Numbered from the stretch's first letter, positions 36,143-45,805 are shown. The stretch: 64,000 bases of DNA from Paractinoplanes tereljensis (GCF_016862435.1 NZ_BOMY01000055.1:124001-188000), one strand, 5' to 3'. A program made the numbers and translations. Notes: generated from the sequence alone by a model not told the origin.

Positions 36143-37078
36143 TTACCGGGCGTTGGCGTGTCGGTCCACGGACAGCCAGTCGTCGTAACTGGCACCCGTG
36201 ACATCCTGCAGCAACGCGATGTCCTCGGCGAACAACGGCAGCAGCTCGGCCCGCTCGGCCGGCGTGGTGACCGGCCTGGTCCCCTGCTTGCGGTGCAGCA
36301 GGGTCAGCAGCGGCCCGCGCGCGGCGAGCCGGAGCGGCACCGGGAAGTGGTGCCCGAACTCGCCGCCGGAGCGCAGCAGCCACCGCAGCACCCCGTTGAC
36401 CCGGTTGTCCTCGACGACATGGCGGTTCACGTTCTCCTTCGGAATCGCCGAGAGCACCCCCGTCTCCACTCCCAGGAACGCGCAGACCCGGTCGAGCGTG
36501 ACGGCCGGATCGTCCTTGAGCTCGCGGTAGCGCAGGACCAGCACCTGCTCGCGCGGGAAGTGCTTGTACAGGTTCTGGAGCTGCCGGCCGTACAGGCCCT
36601 GGCGGGTGTAGTGCCAGAAGTCGGCCCAGCCGGCCGCGATCCGGGACTCCTCGGCGCGGCAGGCGGCCAGGAAGTCGGCCTCCGGTTCCAGGCCGGCGAT
36701 CCACAGGTGGGTCCAGTTCGAGTGGGCCCGGTCGACCGGGTCACGCAGCAGCAGGATGATCTTCGCGTCCGGGATCAGCGCCGCGATGCGTTCGTGGGCC
36801 TGCTCGTCGTACAGATAGAAGGGTGTTGCCTCGCCCCGGAGGGCCCCGGCCGGGGCCGGCGCGAACAGCGCCTCGTAATCCTCCCGGCGCCAGACGTGTT
36901 CCTGGTATGTCTGCACGTCGCCGGGGCCGCCGTGGCGCGGTGGCGGGCCGTCGGAGAGGAAGAACTTCGGCTCCTTGACCGCCGACAGGAACAGCTCGGG
37001 GTGCGGCTGCAGTGCGGCATGCAGCGCCGTGGTGCCGGCCTTCGGCACCCCGGCGATCAGGAAGTCAGGCAGTGACAT
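36143..37078 (-). CDS. PAPS-dependent sulfotransferase
   Basis: A 311-residue sulfotransferase. The 5'-phosphosulfate loop is GVPKAGTTAL at the N-terminus. The 3'-phosphate-binding motif is LLLRDPVDRAHSNW. These are diagnostic for cytosolic-type PAPS enzymes, which sulfate carbohydrates, lipids or small molecules. Start 37078 has GGAGGGAG upstream. Its neighbours (propeller and GT2 genes) suggest a glycan or glycolipid target, but the acceptor is unknown. Confidence 0.9.
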   Translation of the reverse strand: MSLPDFLIAGVPKAGTTALHAALQPHPELFLSAVKEPKFFLSDGPPPRHGGPGDVQTYQEHVWRREDYEALFAPAPAGALRGEATPFYLYDEQAHERIAALIPDAKIILLLRDPVDRAHSNWTHLWIAGLEPEADFLAACRAEESRIAAGWADFWHYTRQGLYGRQLQNLYKHFPREQVLVLRYRELKDDPAVTLDRVCAFLGVETGVLSAIPKENVNRHVVEDNRVNGVLRWLLRSGGEFGHHFPVPLRLAARGPLLTLLHRKQGTRPVTTPAERAELLPLFAEDIALLQDVTGASYDDWLSVDRHANAR

Positions 37079-37836
37079 GGGGGCTCCCTCCGCCCGAAAG
37101 TGAGGGTAAGCCTACAGATCTAGTAGGTTTTCGCGAGCCCACTCCACGTGCTGAGACGTCCCGGAAACCGCACCGCCGTCCCGGAAACCTCAGCGCAACG
37201 GAACGAGCCGGCGCCACCAACTGGCCCGGCGGTACCGCGGGCATTCGCCCGGCCCGCAGAGCGCGCAGTCGGTTCCCCGGCGGTGGTGTTCGTGGGCACG
37301 ACGCTGATGCCCGCACACACAGAGCGCTTCCTCGGCATTCATCGCTTCACCAACGGTAAGGGCGCCCGAAAGCTACGGGCCCGTTTTGTCAGGCTCGCCA
37401 TACCCGGTAAGTATCCATTGGTCGCAATCTCTATGCGTCACCCGATCCGGTACACGATCCTTAACTCTTCGTGATGTCGGCGTGCGGTGACCGGGTTCAC
37501 TACGGCAAGTCGGTCATATAAACCTTGCACGTTTTCATTGCGGTTTTATGGCAAAGGCCGGTTCTGGCGGTTTTGAGTGCTTAGAGCGATAAACAGCGAA
37601 CCTATCCGTTACCGAGCGTGACTCCTGTGACGTGGCTCTACTTCCGGAGCCGAAGGTGAACTGTCCAGGTCATCCGGTTGGTCGGGAGAAACCACCCGGA
37701 CGTCGTCACGCTGGCCCTTTGGTCAGTTGACGCAGCGTAGTGAGTTGCTAGGTTGGTCTCCTGAAGCAAACGACCTGCGGTTCTGCTCCCGGAACCGGCC
37801 GAGAAGTTGCTTTGCTGATCCCCGGGAGGGACCAAC
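37079..37836. other. Long divergent intergenic region before the GT2 genes
   Basis: A 758-bp gap. Open frames (for example 37148-37474) lack coding character. Two direct copies of CGTCCCGGAAACC lie 20 bp apart (37157-37169, 37177-37189), two helical turns, resembling tandem regulator sites. The stretch 37360-37620 is AT-richer than the rest of the window. A sigma-70-like promoter lies near its right end. Confidence 0.5.
37727..37754 (+). promoter_or_regulatory. Candidate sigma-70-like promoter for the GT2 genes
   Basis: TTGACG (37727-37732), a 16-bp spacer, then TAGGTT (37749-37754), giving a leader of about 75 nt before the first glycosyltransferase. Only the sequence match supports it. Confidence 0.4.
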
Positions 37837-38814
37837 ATGAAGCGTTCGCACAACGCCGACAACACGCACGGTAACGACAGCTTGTCACCCACGGTAAGCG
37901 TCGTGATCCCGGCCATGAACGAGGAGCGGAACCTTCCGCACGTGTTCGCCGCCCTCCCCGAAGGCGTGACCGAGGTGATCCTGGTCGACGGCGGCTCGGT
38001 GGACCGGACCGTCGCGGTGGCCCTCGAGCTGCGCCCCGACGTGAAGGTCGTGCACCAGACCCGCAAGGGCAAGGGCAACGCGCTGGCCTGTGGCTTCGCC
38101 GCCTGCTCGGGCGACATCATCGTGATGATCGACGCCGACGGCTCGACCGACCCGGGCGAGATCCCGCTGTTCGTGCAGCAGCTGATCGACGGCGCCGACT
38201 TCGTGAAGGGCTCGCGGTTCTCCAACGGCGGCCACAGCCACGACATCACCTCGCTGCGCAAGCTCGGCAACGACGGCCTCAACATCGTGGTCAACGTCCT
38301 GTTCGGGACCCGCTTCACCGACCTCTGCTACGGCTACAACGCCTTCTGGCGCAGCGTCGTGCCGGTCCTCGACCTGCCCGACACCCGCCTGCCGCAGCCG
38401 GCCGACGGCAGCAAGCTGTGGGGCGACGGCTTCGAGATCGAGACGATGATCAACATCCGGGCGGCCGCCGACGGCATGAAGGTCGGCGAGGTCGGCAGCA
38501 TCGAGCACGCCCGCATCCACGGCGAGAGCAACCTCAACACCTTCCGCGACGGCTTCCGCGTGCTGCGCACCATCTTCAGCGAGTACGGCCGGATGAAGAG
38601 CCAGCGCCGCAAGGGCATCCGCCGCCCCGGCGGAGTGATCGTGCACCAGCAGCGCACCAGCGCCGAGTCCCGCGGCTACGGCCAGATGGTCAACCGCCCG
38701 GCGATCACCCGCCCGACCCCGGCGACCGCCCCGATCAACCAGTCCACCCGCGAGGTAGGCACCCGCACCGGCGACATCAAGCCGCTGCCGATGCCCTCCT
38801 CCGTCGAGGACTGA
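37837..38814 (+). CDS. GT2-family glycosyltransferase 1
   Basis: A 325-residue GT-A fold glycosyltransferase of the dolichol-phosphate-mannose-synthase-like type. IPAMNEERNLPHV is the N-terminal nucleotide-sugar site; IDADGSTDPGEI holds the DxD metal motif. No transmembrane helices, so it is cytosolic or peripheral. ATG 37837 has GGGAGG upstream. It is the first of three GT2 genes on the plus strand. Confidence 0.9.
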   Translation: MKRSHNADNTHGNDSLSPTVSVVIPAMNEERNLPHVFAALPEGVTEVILVDGGSVDRTVAVALELRPDVKVVHQTRKGKGNALACGFAACSGDIIVMIDADGSTDPGEIPLFVQQLIDGADFVKGSRFSNGGHSHDITSLRKLGNDGLNIVVNVLFGTRFTDLCYGYNAFWRSVVPVLDLPDTRLPQPADGSKLWGDGFEIETMINIRAAADGMKVGEVGSIEHARIHGESNLNTFRDGFRVLRTIFSEYGRMKSQRRKGIRRPGGVIVHQQRTSAESRGYGQMVNRPAITRPTPATAPINQSTREVGTRTGDIKPLPMPSSVED

Positions 38815-38892
38815 CCCCTCCCCGGTCTCCCCGTCTCCCCCACCGCGGATCCGGCTCCGGCCATCCCGTGCAACACCCCCTGGAGCAACTCC

Positions 38893-39777
38893 GTGGAAAA
38901 GCAGCGCCCCGCCGTCACCGTGGTCATCCCCGCCCACTCCGCCGAACGCTGGCACACCCTGGTCCGCGCCGTGGCCTCGGCCCGCTCGCAGACCGTCGCC
39001 CCGGCCGAGGTGGTGGTGGTCGTCGACCACAACCCCAAGCTGTTCCACCGGATCCGCCGCGACCTGGCCGGCATCACCGTCCTGGAGAGCAGTTACCTCC
39101 CCGGCATGGCCGGCACCCGCAACACCGGCGCCTTCCACGCCCAGACGTCGCTGATCGCCTTCCTGGACGACGACACGGTTGCCGACCCCGAGTGGCTGAG
39201 CCACCTGCTCGCCCCGTTCGGCGACCCCGAGGTCATCGGCACCGGCGCCGGCGTCCGGCCCGAGTGGCCCGGCACCCGCCCGCGCTGGCTGCCCGACGAG
39301 TTCCTCTGGGCGGCCGGCGGCGCCACCGCGGCCCGCGGCGCCCGCCCGGCCGGCATGGTGATCCGCCGCGACCCGTTCCGCCAGGTAGGCGGCTTCGGCA
39401 CCGGAACCGGCAACCCGCTCTACACCCGGATGACCGACCTGACCGACGGCCGCTGGACGTTCATCCCCGACGCCCTGGTCCGCCACCAGGTCCCGGCCCG
39501 CACCACGACGTTCGGCGCGTTCCTGCGCCGCTGCTACACCGAGGGCCGCAGCACCGTCCGGATGGCCACCCTGCTGGCCCCCGGCGCCGCCGACCTGCGA
39601 GCGCTCCCCCGAGCCCTGACCCGCAACCTGTCGGCCGCCCTGCGCGGCGAACGCACCACCCACGTCCTGCGAGCCGGCAGCGTCCTGGCCGGCGTAGCCG
39701 CCGCCGGCCTCGGCACCGTAGTCGAGTCGGTAACCGCCCGCCGCGCCCCGCACCGGGTGCTAGAGCCGGCCCGGTGA
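38893..39777 (+). CDS. GT2-family glycosyltransferase 2
   Basis: A 294-residue glycosyltransferase. The N-terminal TVVIPAHSAERW and FLDDDTVADPEW (DxD) mark the GT2 fold. The C-terminal ~80 residues are Ala/Arg-rich with a possible membrane segment. It starts at GTG 38893, 78 nt after the first GT2 gene, so co-transcription is likely. Donor and acceptor are unknown. Confidence 0.88.
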   Translation: MEKQRPAVTVVIPAHSAERWHTLVRAVASARSQTVAPAEVVVVVDHNPKLFHRIRRDLAGITVLESSYLPGMAGTRNTGAFHAQTSLIAFLDDDTVADPEWLSHLLAPFGDPEVIGTGAGVRPEWPGTRPRWLPDEFLWAAGGATAARGARPAGMVIRRDPFRQVGGFGTGTGNPLYTRMTDLTDGRWTFIPDALVRHQVPARTTTFGAFLRRCYTEGRSTVRMATLLAPGAADLRALPRALTRNLSAALRGERTTHVLRAGSVLAGVAAAGLGTVVESVTARRAPHRVLEPAR

Positions 39778-39826
39778 CCACCCCCGGCGCCAGCCGGCCC
39801 GGTAGCGCCTGCGTCAGGCCGGCGCG

Positions 39827-41245
39827 GTGAGTGACCGCGGCGTGGGCCGGCCCGGTGCGGTGAGCGACGGCGGACTCGGGCGACCCTGGCGGCCGGTCCG
39901 GCGGGCCGAGGCGCTGCTCACCGCTCCCCCGATCACCCCGACCGCGGCGGACCTGCCGGCCGTCGTGCTCGACCTCGACCTGGCCGATCCGCTGCCCTCG
40001 GTGCCGGCCGTGCACACCGACGGCCGCCGGGTCCGCCAGGCGTGGGCCCTGGTCCGGCTGTTCACCGAGCCGCTCGGCACCGTCCTGGTCGACGTGCCCG
40101 GCACCGGCCTGCGCCCCGCCGCGCTCGGCATCGCCATCGAGGCCGCCCTCGGCCCCGCCCTGCGCGACCGCCTGGGCGACCTGCCCCTGCCGATCGACGG
40201 CCACGTCCCCGCGACCGAGCCCGCGTTCCTGGCCGGCCGCCGAGCGATCCTGGCCACCGCCCCGCACCTGACCGTGGTGGTCTGCACCCGGGACCGTCCG
40301 GGCGCGCTGGCCCGCTGCCTGGACAGCCTGCTCGTGCAGGACTATCCGGCCTACCGGGTGCTGGTCGTCGACAACGCCCCGACCAGCGATGCCACCGCCG
40401 AGGTGGTGCGCTCCGCCGCCCGCCGCGGCCCGGTCGACTACCTGCGCGAGCCCACCCCCGGCCTGTCCCACGCCCGCAACGCCGCGGTCCGCGCCGCCCC
40501 CGGCCGGATCCTCGCCTGGCTCGACGACGACGAGGTGGCCGACCCGCACTGGCTGGCCGAGGTGGCCCGGGCCCTGGCCGCCCACCCCGAGGCCGACGTG
40601 GTGGCCGGCGTAGCCCTCCCGGCCGAGCTGGAGACCCGCGCCCAGCTGTGGTTCGAGCAGTTCGGCGGCCACAGCAAACGCCGCGGCTTCACCCCCGACA
40701 TCTTCGGCCCGCACACCGCACGCCGGCAGAGCCCGCTCTACCCGGTGCCCCCGTTCGCCACCGGCGCCAACATGGTTTTCCGCCCCGGCGTGCTGGAGCG
40801 AATCGGCCTGTTCGACACCGCACTGGGCGCCGGCACCCCCGCCCGGGCCGCCGAGGACACCCTCGCCTTCACCCGGGTCCTGCTGGCCGGCGGCACGATC
40901 GTCTACCAGCCCACCGCGCTGACCTACCGCTACCACGACCGCGACCTGAACGGCCTGCGCCACCAGATAGCCGGCCACGGCACGGGCCTGGCCGCCGCCT
41001 GCACCGGCCTGCTGCTCTCCCGGCCCACCCTGCTCTGGCGAGCGCTGAGCCTGATCCCCCGCGCCTTGCGCGACCTGGCCGCCCGCCGGCCCCCACCGGC
41101 CGAAACCCCCCTCGACGAGTTCCCCCGAGACCTACGCCGAGCCGAACGCCGAGGAATGCTGTCGGGCCCCAGCGCCTACCTGAAGGGCCGCCGCCAAGCC
41201 AAGCGCACCACCGCGGACAACCCCCTCGTACGAAGCCACCTCTAG
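39827..41245 (+). CDS. GT2-family glycosyltransferase 3
   Basis: A 472-residue protein. The first ~150 residues form a domain I do not recognise (Ala/Leu-rich, no catalytic motif). The GT2 domain begins with HLTVVVCTRDRPGALARCLDSLL and has LDDDEVADPHW as its DxD. A C-terminal basic region follows. It starts at a GTG 50 nt after the second GT2 gene. It may act on the same glycan as the first two. Confidence 0.88.
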   Translation: MSDRGVGRPGAVSDGGLGRPWRPVRRAEALLTAPPITPTAADLPAVVLDLDLADPLPSVPAVHTDGRRVRQAWALVRLFTEPLGTVLVDVPGTGLRPAALGIAIEAALGPALRDRLGDLPLPIDGHVPATEPAFLAGRRAILATAPHLTVVVCTRDRPGALARCLDSLLVQDYPAYRVLVVDNAPTSDATAEVVRSAARRGPVDYLREPTPGLSHARNAAVRAAPGRILAWLDDDEVADPHWLAEVARALAAHPEADVVAGVALPAELETRAQLWFEQFGGHSKRRGFTPDIFGPHTARRQSPLYPVPPFATGANMVFRPGVLERIGLFDTALGAGTPARAAEDTLAFTRVLLAGGTIVYQPTALTYRYHDRDLNGLRHQIAGHGTGLAAACTGLLLSRPTLLWRALSLIPRALRDLAARRPPPAETPLDEFPRDLRRAERRGMLSGPSAYLKGRRQAKRTTADNPLVRSHL

Positions 41246-41493
41246 GCACCCCGAAAGACGGATGATCCATCGCCGCTCTCCCCGGTGACCGGCCTTGTCT
41301 CGGCTGTCCTCGCGTGACGGATGACGTGACAGATGGACGGTGCGCTCGGTGGAGGTAGGGCGGCGTCCTCCGAGTGGGGTAAATAGTCACCTTTGCGGGG
41401 TTTCTCCGTTTTGGAGCCTCTGCCGAAAGTCGTAGATTCAGATCCCGCTCCGGACCGAAGCGGCGGCGGCCCGCGAACCGGAAGGCTACGGCC

Positions 41494-41733
41494 ATGTCCA
41501 TCGATCCTCTGAGGCTGGCCGAGGCCGGCGTCGCGGCAGCCCTCATTCTCGGCACCACGACGCTGCCCGCCGCCTGGAACGCGCTCGACCCGACGATCGG
41601 CATGGTGCTCGCCACGATGTGGATGATCATCACAGCCGGTGTCTATGCACTACACGCCGTGACCTTCGACTACTTCCGGCTCACTGGTCAGCAGCGTCGG
41701 CGGAATTTTTCGCTCACCCGCAGTAGACGGTGA
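41494..41733 (+). CDS. Small membrane protein (79 aa)
   Basis: A 79-residue hydrophobic protein. Two membrane helices are likely (VAAALILGTTTLP and GMVLATMWMIITAGVYALH), with a basic C-tail. No family is recognised. The frame overlaps the start of a possible longer version of the next gene by 4 nt. It follows the GT2 genes by 248 nt, a gap that contains GACGGATGA direct repeats and no clear promoter. Confidence 0.6.
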   Translation: MSIDPLRLAEAGVAAALILGTTTLPAAWNALDPTIGMVLATMWMIITAGVYALHAVTFDYFRLTGQQRRRNFSLTRSRR

Positions 41734-41801
41734 ACCGTTTTTTCGCCGCGACCGTAATCCCCGGCAAGACGTTGGCGCTTCAACCACCGGGAGCGACGAA
41801 G

Positions 41802-42467
41802 ATGTTCCGACTGATCCAACTGCACACCGAGACCGGCGTTCCGCGCATCGGTGTCGAGGCCGACGGCTATGTCAGCGCCCGCACCGCGCTGGCCCACTAC
41901 CGCAGCCGCCCGGCCGCTTACTTCGGCGTGGGCCGCTTCGACCACGAAGGCACCCTCGCCGAGATCATCCTGGACCGGCTGTGCGGGCCCCTCGGCGATT
42001 GCCCGCGCCCGGCGTCCGTCGTGCACGCCCGCACCTACCAGCGGCTGTGCGCCACCTGCTCGCTCGGCCTCGAGGTGCTGACCGTGCCCGAACTGGCCCG
42101 GATGCTCGGCATCGCCTGCCGCCTGGCCCCGGTGCTGGCCCGCTCCGGCCGGCACGCCCGCCTCGAGATCGCCTCGCCGGCCGGCAACCGGATCGCCCGC
42201 GAGTTCGCCTCGCACGTGCACGACCCGATCTGGCGCCTCGAACTCTGCGCCGAACTGGCCCGCGACGGCGGCTCGGTCAACGGCCTGCTGATCGGCGTCG
42301 GCGCGCTGACCCACCGCGACGTGCTCGACCTGTATCCCCGGTTGCGGACGCTCGCCGACGAGCTGCCGGCAAGCGTGCGCGAGGAACTCTCCCGGGCCAC
42401 CGCCCGCCCGCTGTCCCCCGCGGGCGTGGCCGGACTCCGTATGGGCCTGTCACCCGCCACGAAGTGA
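41802..42467 (+). CDS. Hypothetical protein
   Basis: A 221-residue protein I do not recognise. It contains a pair of cysteines in QRLCATCSLG (CxxC-like) that could bind a metal, and otherwise alternates Arg/Leu-rich helical segments. The ATG at 41802 has GGGAGCGACGAAG upstream; a GTG at 41730 overlapping the previous gene (GTGA) gives a 245-residue version. It ends in a repeat array shared with the convergent gene. Confidence 0.6.
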   Translation: MFRLIQLHTETGVPRIGVEADGYVSARTALAHYRSRPAAYFGVGRFDHEGTLAEIILDRLCGPLGDCPRPASVVHARTYQRLCATCSLGLEVLTVPELARMLGIACRLAPVLARSGRHARLEIASPAGNRIAREFASHVHDPIWRLELCAELARDGGSVNGLLIGVGALTHRDVLDLYPRLRTLADELPASVREELSRATARPLSPAGVAGLRMGLSPATK

Positions 42468-42582
42468 CCCGATCACCGAAGTGAGCCGGTCACCCAGGTG
42501 AGCCGGTCACCCAGCCGAGCCCGTCACCGCAGCGAGCCCGTCACCGCAGGGAGCCGGTCACCGCAGGGAGCCGGTCACCGCA
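42464..42582. repeat. 17-bp tandem repeat array at convergent gene ends
   Basis: Seven contiguous 17-bp units with consensus GNGAGCCNGTCACCGCA run from the stop codon of the hypothetical gene (first unit) to the last codons of the ScyD/E-like gene. Many units contain a GGTGA-N5-TCACC-type inverted repeat, so RNA could fold into a chain of small hairpins, possibly a terminator. Confidence 0.9.
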
Positions 42583-43687
42583 GTGAGATGCGGAGCACCG
42601 AGCCGGTGCCCTTGCAGACGCTGCAGTTGCTGACGAACGCGGAGTCGCCGCGGAACGCGAGCCCGCCCGGCACGGTCAGGCCCTTGGACGCGATCTCCTT
42701 CTGCCGGCCGTGCCGGTCGACCCGGATCAGCGCGCCGGTCTGGTCCCCGGAGAGCAGGCCCTTCTTGGCGATCTCCAGCACGTAGAGCTTCCGGTCGGGC
42801 CCGAACGCCAGGTCGATGATGTTGGTGAAGCCGGACGCGTAGACCGTCGGCTGGTGGCCCGGCCGAACCCGCCACACCCGCGCCTTGCCCACCAGGAACG
42901 GGAAACCGGTCAGCTCACCCACGTAGTAGGCCCCGTCCGGACCCTGCACCACCGAGGTCGGCACGGCCTGCATCGGGATCGGCGTGCCGGCCGGCGGCCC
43001 ACCCGGGATGGCGGGTGCCGGGACCGTGCGCGACGGGAACACCGCCAGCGTCGACAGCCGGCCGTGCGAGCCCACCCGCACCAGTGAGTTGCCGCCCGCG
43101 TCGGCGACCACCTGACCGTCGCGCACCACGGCCACCGAGTTGGGATTGGTGTCCGGCGGTTGCACGCGATCGGGGTTGACCCGTTTCTCGTACGCCCCGA
43201 GGTCGGCGACCACGGACGGCCCGTGCCGGCCCGCCCGATAGAGCTTCGCCATGCCGGACAGTTCTTTCATCTGCGACCGCAGGTCGGGGCTTCCGCCCAG
43301 CCCGACCGTGAAGTAGAGCGTGCCCCGCCGGTCGAAGGCCACATCGGAGACGCCACCGGCCTCGGTGCCTTCCGGCGACGCCAGCGACGGCAGCCCGCGC
43401 AGGATCCGTTTCTGCTTCCCGTGCGCCACCCGGGTGATCGCCGCGGACCGGCCGAAGCACACCGGTCCGCCCTCGGGTCCCTCCTTCTGGCACGGCCCGG
43501 AACCACCCCGGCCGGCCTCGGCGACGTAGAGCGCGCCGTCCGGCCCGAAGGCCAGGCCGCGCGGATCATCGAGCCCGGACGCCACCCGAACCGGTGAGCT
43601 GGGGCCGGCAGCCACGGCCGGTGCCGAGGAAACGAGCACGGCACCGGCCGCGAGGACGGCGGTGAGAGCGATACGTTTCGTGATCAT
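42575..43687 (-). CDS. Secreted ScyD/ScyE-family beta-propeller
   Basis: A 370-residue extracellular protein. The start ATG 43687 has GGGAGAT upstream. A signal peptide (MITKRIALTAVLAAGAVLVS..., AVA-A cleavage) precedes a propeller with repeated PRGLAFGPDGALYVAEAG-type motifs, as in ScyD/ScyE and NHL/SMP-30-like proteins. Five cysteines are mostly in two pairs. No catalytic site is clear; it may bind calcium or sugars. Its last codons lie in the 17-bp repeat array. Confidence 0.82.
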   Translation of the reverse strand: MITKRIALTAVLAAGAVLVSSAPAVAAGPSSPVRVASGLDDPRGLAFGPDGALYVAEAGRGGSGPCQKEGPEGGPVCFGRSAAITRVAHGKQKRILRGLPSLASPEGTEAGGVSDVAFDRRGTLYFTVGLGGSPDLRSQMKELSGMAKLYRAGRHGPSVVADLGAYEKRVNPDRVQPPDTNPNSVAVVRDGQVVADAGGNSLVRVGSHGRLSTLAVFPSRTVPAPAIPGGPPAGTPIPMQAVPTSVVQGPDGAYYVGELTGFPFLVGKARVWRVRPGHQPTVYASGFTNIIDLAFGPDRKLYVLEIAKKGLLSGDQTGALIRVDRHGRQKEIASKGLTVPGGLAFRGDSAFVSNCSVCKGTGSVLRISLR

Positions 43688-43827
43688 CTGATCTCCCTCA
43701 GTGCTTGACGAACATTCAGCACCCTCACCCCATGGGAAGGTCAAGGCCCATGGCCCGAACGGCCCCAGGCGCCGATCCGTCCTCGATCCGACCCCGACCG
43801 GGTGACCGGCCGGTACCGTTCGGGACC

Positions 43828-44508
43828 ATGACCATCACGTTCGACGCGCTGGCCGACCGGGCGCGAGCCCTGGTCGCCGGCGGCGGCCGTGCGGTGCTCG
43901 GCATCGCCGGCCCACCCGCGGCCGGCAAGACCACACTGGCCGAGGAGTTGGTCGCCGCCCTCGCCCCCAACCCACCGGCCGGGCTCGAGGCCGGCCGCTG
44001 GATCGCGCACGTCCCGATGGACGGTTACCACCTGGCCGACGTCGAACTCGACCGGCTCGGGCTGCGCGGCCGCAAGGGCGCACCGGACACGTTCGACGCC
44101 CTCGGCTACACGGCCCTGCTGCGCCGTCTGCACGAGGACGAGGACGAGATCGTCTACGCGCCCGGCTTCGAACGGGTCATCGAGCAGCCGATCGCCGGCG
44201 CCATCCCGATCGAGCGAACCGCCCGGCTGATCGTCAGCGAGGGCAACTACCTGCTGCTGGACACCCCGCACTGGCGTACGGTCCGGCCGATGCTGACCGA
44301 GGTCTGGTACGCCGACCTCGACCAGGACACCCGCCTGGGCCGGCTGATCGCCCGGCACCTGCGCTTCGGCAAGGACGAGTCGGCCGCGACCGCCTGGGCC
44401 ACCGGCACCGACGAGCAGAACGCCGAGGTGATCCGGGCGACCCGCGACCGCGCCGACCTTCTCATCCCACCCTCTTTGATCCACCGCGTCGGCACCCCGC
44501 CGGCCTGA
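43828..44508 (+). CDS. P-loop nucleoside/sugar kinase-like protein
   Basis: A 226-residue kinase with Walker A GPPAAGKTTLAEEL and a uridine-kinase/PanK-like fold; PMDGYHL and EGNYLLLDT match the phosphate/substrate segments of bacterial fructose/uridine-kinase-like families. ATG 43828 is chosen over an upstream frame at 43705. The exact substrate (nucleoside, sugar or pantothenate) is not decided. It lies 5 nt before the metallophosphoesterase gene and is probably in an operon with it. Confidence 0.86.
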   Translation: MTITFDALADRARALVAGGGRAVLGIAGPPAAGKTTLAEELVAALAPNPPAGLEAGRWIAHVPMDGYHLADVELDRLGLRGRKGAPDTFDALGYTALLRRLHEDEDEIVYAPGFERVIEQPIAGAIPIERTARLIVSEGNYLLLDTPHWRTVRPMLTEVWYADLDQDTRLGRLIARHLRFGKDESAATAWATGTDEQNAEVIRATRDRADLLIPPSLIHRVGTPPA

Positions 44509-44513
44509 GTGGC

Positions 44514-45707
44514 ATGCTTCAGAGCGTGTCTGTGGGTGAAGAGGTCGAGACTGAGCCGCGCCGGCGTGGTGGCCGCGTCGTGCGGTTCGCGTTCATCGTC
44601 GGTGTCGTGCTGTTGCTGCTGTTCGGCGTGCCCTGGTGGACGCTGGTCGCGGGCGGCAACCACTGGCCCACCCCGGTCTTCCTGACCGGCACGATCGTGG
44701 TCGTGCTGGCGGTCGCCGCGTTCCCGGCGCTGATGTTCAGCGGCCACGGCCGCCATCACCGGGACGGCCCCGCCAAGATCGCCGACACCATGCTCGGCGT
44801 GGTCTGGGTCCTGTTCGTCTGGTCGATCATCGGGCAGGTCCTCGCGGCCGTCCTCGCCCTGGCCGGGGTGGATTCCCCGGCTCGCTATCGCATCGCCACC
44901 GCGGTGGTCACCCTGATCGCCTTGGTCCTGCTCCTTTGGGGGTACGCCGAGGCGATGCGTGTTCCGAGGATCCGGCGCATCGACGTCACCATGCCGCGGC
45001 TCGGACCCGGCCTGGACGGGCTGCGCCTGGTCCTGATCACCGACACCCACTACGGCCCGCTCGACCGGGCCCGCTGGTCGCGCGGGGTGACGGTGGCGGT
45101 GAACGCGCTCGACCCGGACGTGGTCGCGCACACCGGCGACATCGCCGACGGCGAGGTGTCCCAGCGCCGCGAGCAGGCCGCCCCGCTGGGCGACATCCGG
45201 GCGTCGATGGCCCGGGTGTACGTCACCGGCAACCACGAGTACTTCAGCGGCGCCCAGCGCTGGGTGGAACACATGGCGTCGCTGGGCTGGGAGGCCCTGC
45301 ACAACCGCCACCTGGTGGTCACCCGCGGCGACGACTCGCTGATCATCGCCGGCGTCGACGACCGCACCGCGGCCGGTTCCGGCGTCCCCGGCCACCACGC
45401 CGACCACGAGGCCGCCCTCGCCGGCAGCAACCCCGAGCTGCCGATCCTGCTACTGGCCCACCAGCCCGCCCAGATCGGCGGGGCGGTCGCGCACGGCGTC
45501 GACCTGCAGATCTCCGGCCACACCCACGGCGGCCAGATGTGGCCGTTCCACTACCTGGTCCGCCTCGACCAGCCGGTCCTGCAGGGCCTGTCCCGGCACT
45601 CCGACCGCACCCAGCTCTACACCAGCCGAGGCACCGGTTTCTGGGGGCCGCCGTTCCGCATCTTCGCCCCGAGCGAGATCACCCTGCTGACCCTGCACGC
45701 CGGCTGA
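44514..45707 (+). CDS. Membrane-anchored metallophosphoesterase
   Basis: A 397-residue protein. About four N-terminal hydrophobic helices anchor a calcineurin-type domain. Metal-binding blocks are all present: ITDTHYG (DxH), GDIADGE (GD), GNHEYF (GNHE), AHQP and GHTHGGQ (GHxH). Relatives hydrolyse cyclic or lipid phosphate esters; the substrate is unknown. It starts 5 nt after the P-loop kinase gene. Confidence 0.92.
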   Translation: MLQSVSVGEEVETEPRRRGGRVVRFAFIVGVVLLLLFGVPWWTLVAGGNHWPTPVFLTGTIVVVLAVAAFPALMFSGHGRHHRDGPAKIADTMLGVVWVLFVWSIIGQVLAAVLALAGVDSPARYRIATAVVTLIALVLLLWGYAEAMRVPRIRRIDVTMPRLGPGLDGLRLVLITDTHYGPLDRARWSRGVTVAVNALDPDVVAHTGDIADGEVSQRREQAAPLGDIRASMARVYVTGNHEYFSGAQRWVEHMASLGWEALHNRHLVVTRGDDSLIIAGVDDRTAAGSGVPGHHADHEAALAGSNPELPILLLAHQPAQIGGAVAHGVDLQISGHTHGGQMWPFHYLVRLDQPVLQGLSRHSDRTQLYTSRGTGFWGPPFRIFAPSEITLLTLHAG

Positions 45708-45778
45708 GCCAAGCGCGCCGCACCAGCGTCACGGCTCGACCACCGACCGCCGTGCCGCCGCGCCAATCCGGTAAACCT

Positions 45779-45805
45779 ACGGCGCCGTGCATCTCACGGC
45801 GCCGT
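45779..45805. terminator. Paired palindromes between convergent genes
   Basis: ACGGCGCCGT occurs at 45779-45788 and 45796-45805, separated by 7 nt. Each is self-complementary, and the two also form a stem-loop. It lies between the metallophosphoesterase and the convergent phosphotransferase (whose stop it abuts). Confidence 0.55.

Noticed and set aside
37148..37474. 108-residue plus-strand frame
   Set aside because: No coding bias or ribosome binding site; lies in a probable control region.
37585..37836. Riboswitch-like leader (c-di-AMP type) before the GT2 genes
   Set aside because: I could not match the conserved core; only a promoter-like pair was kept.
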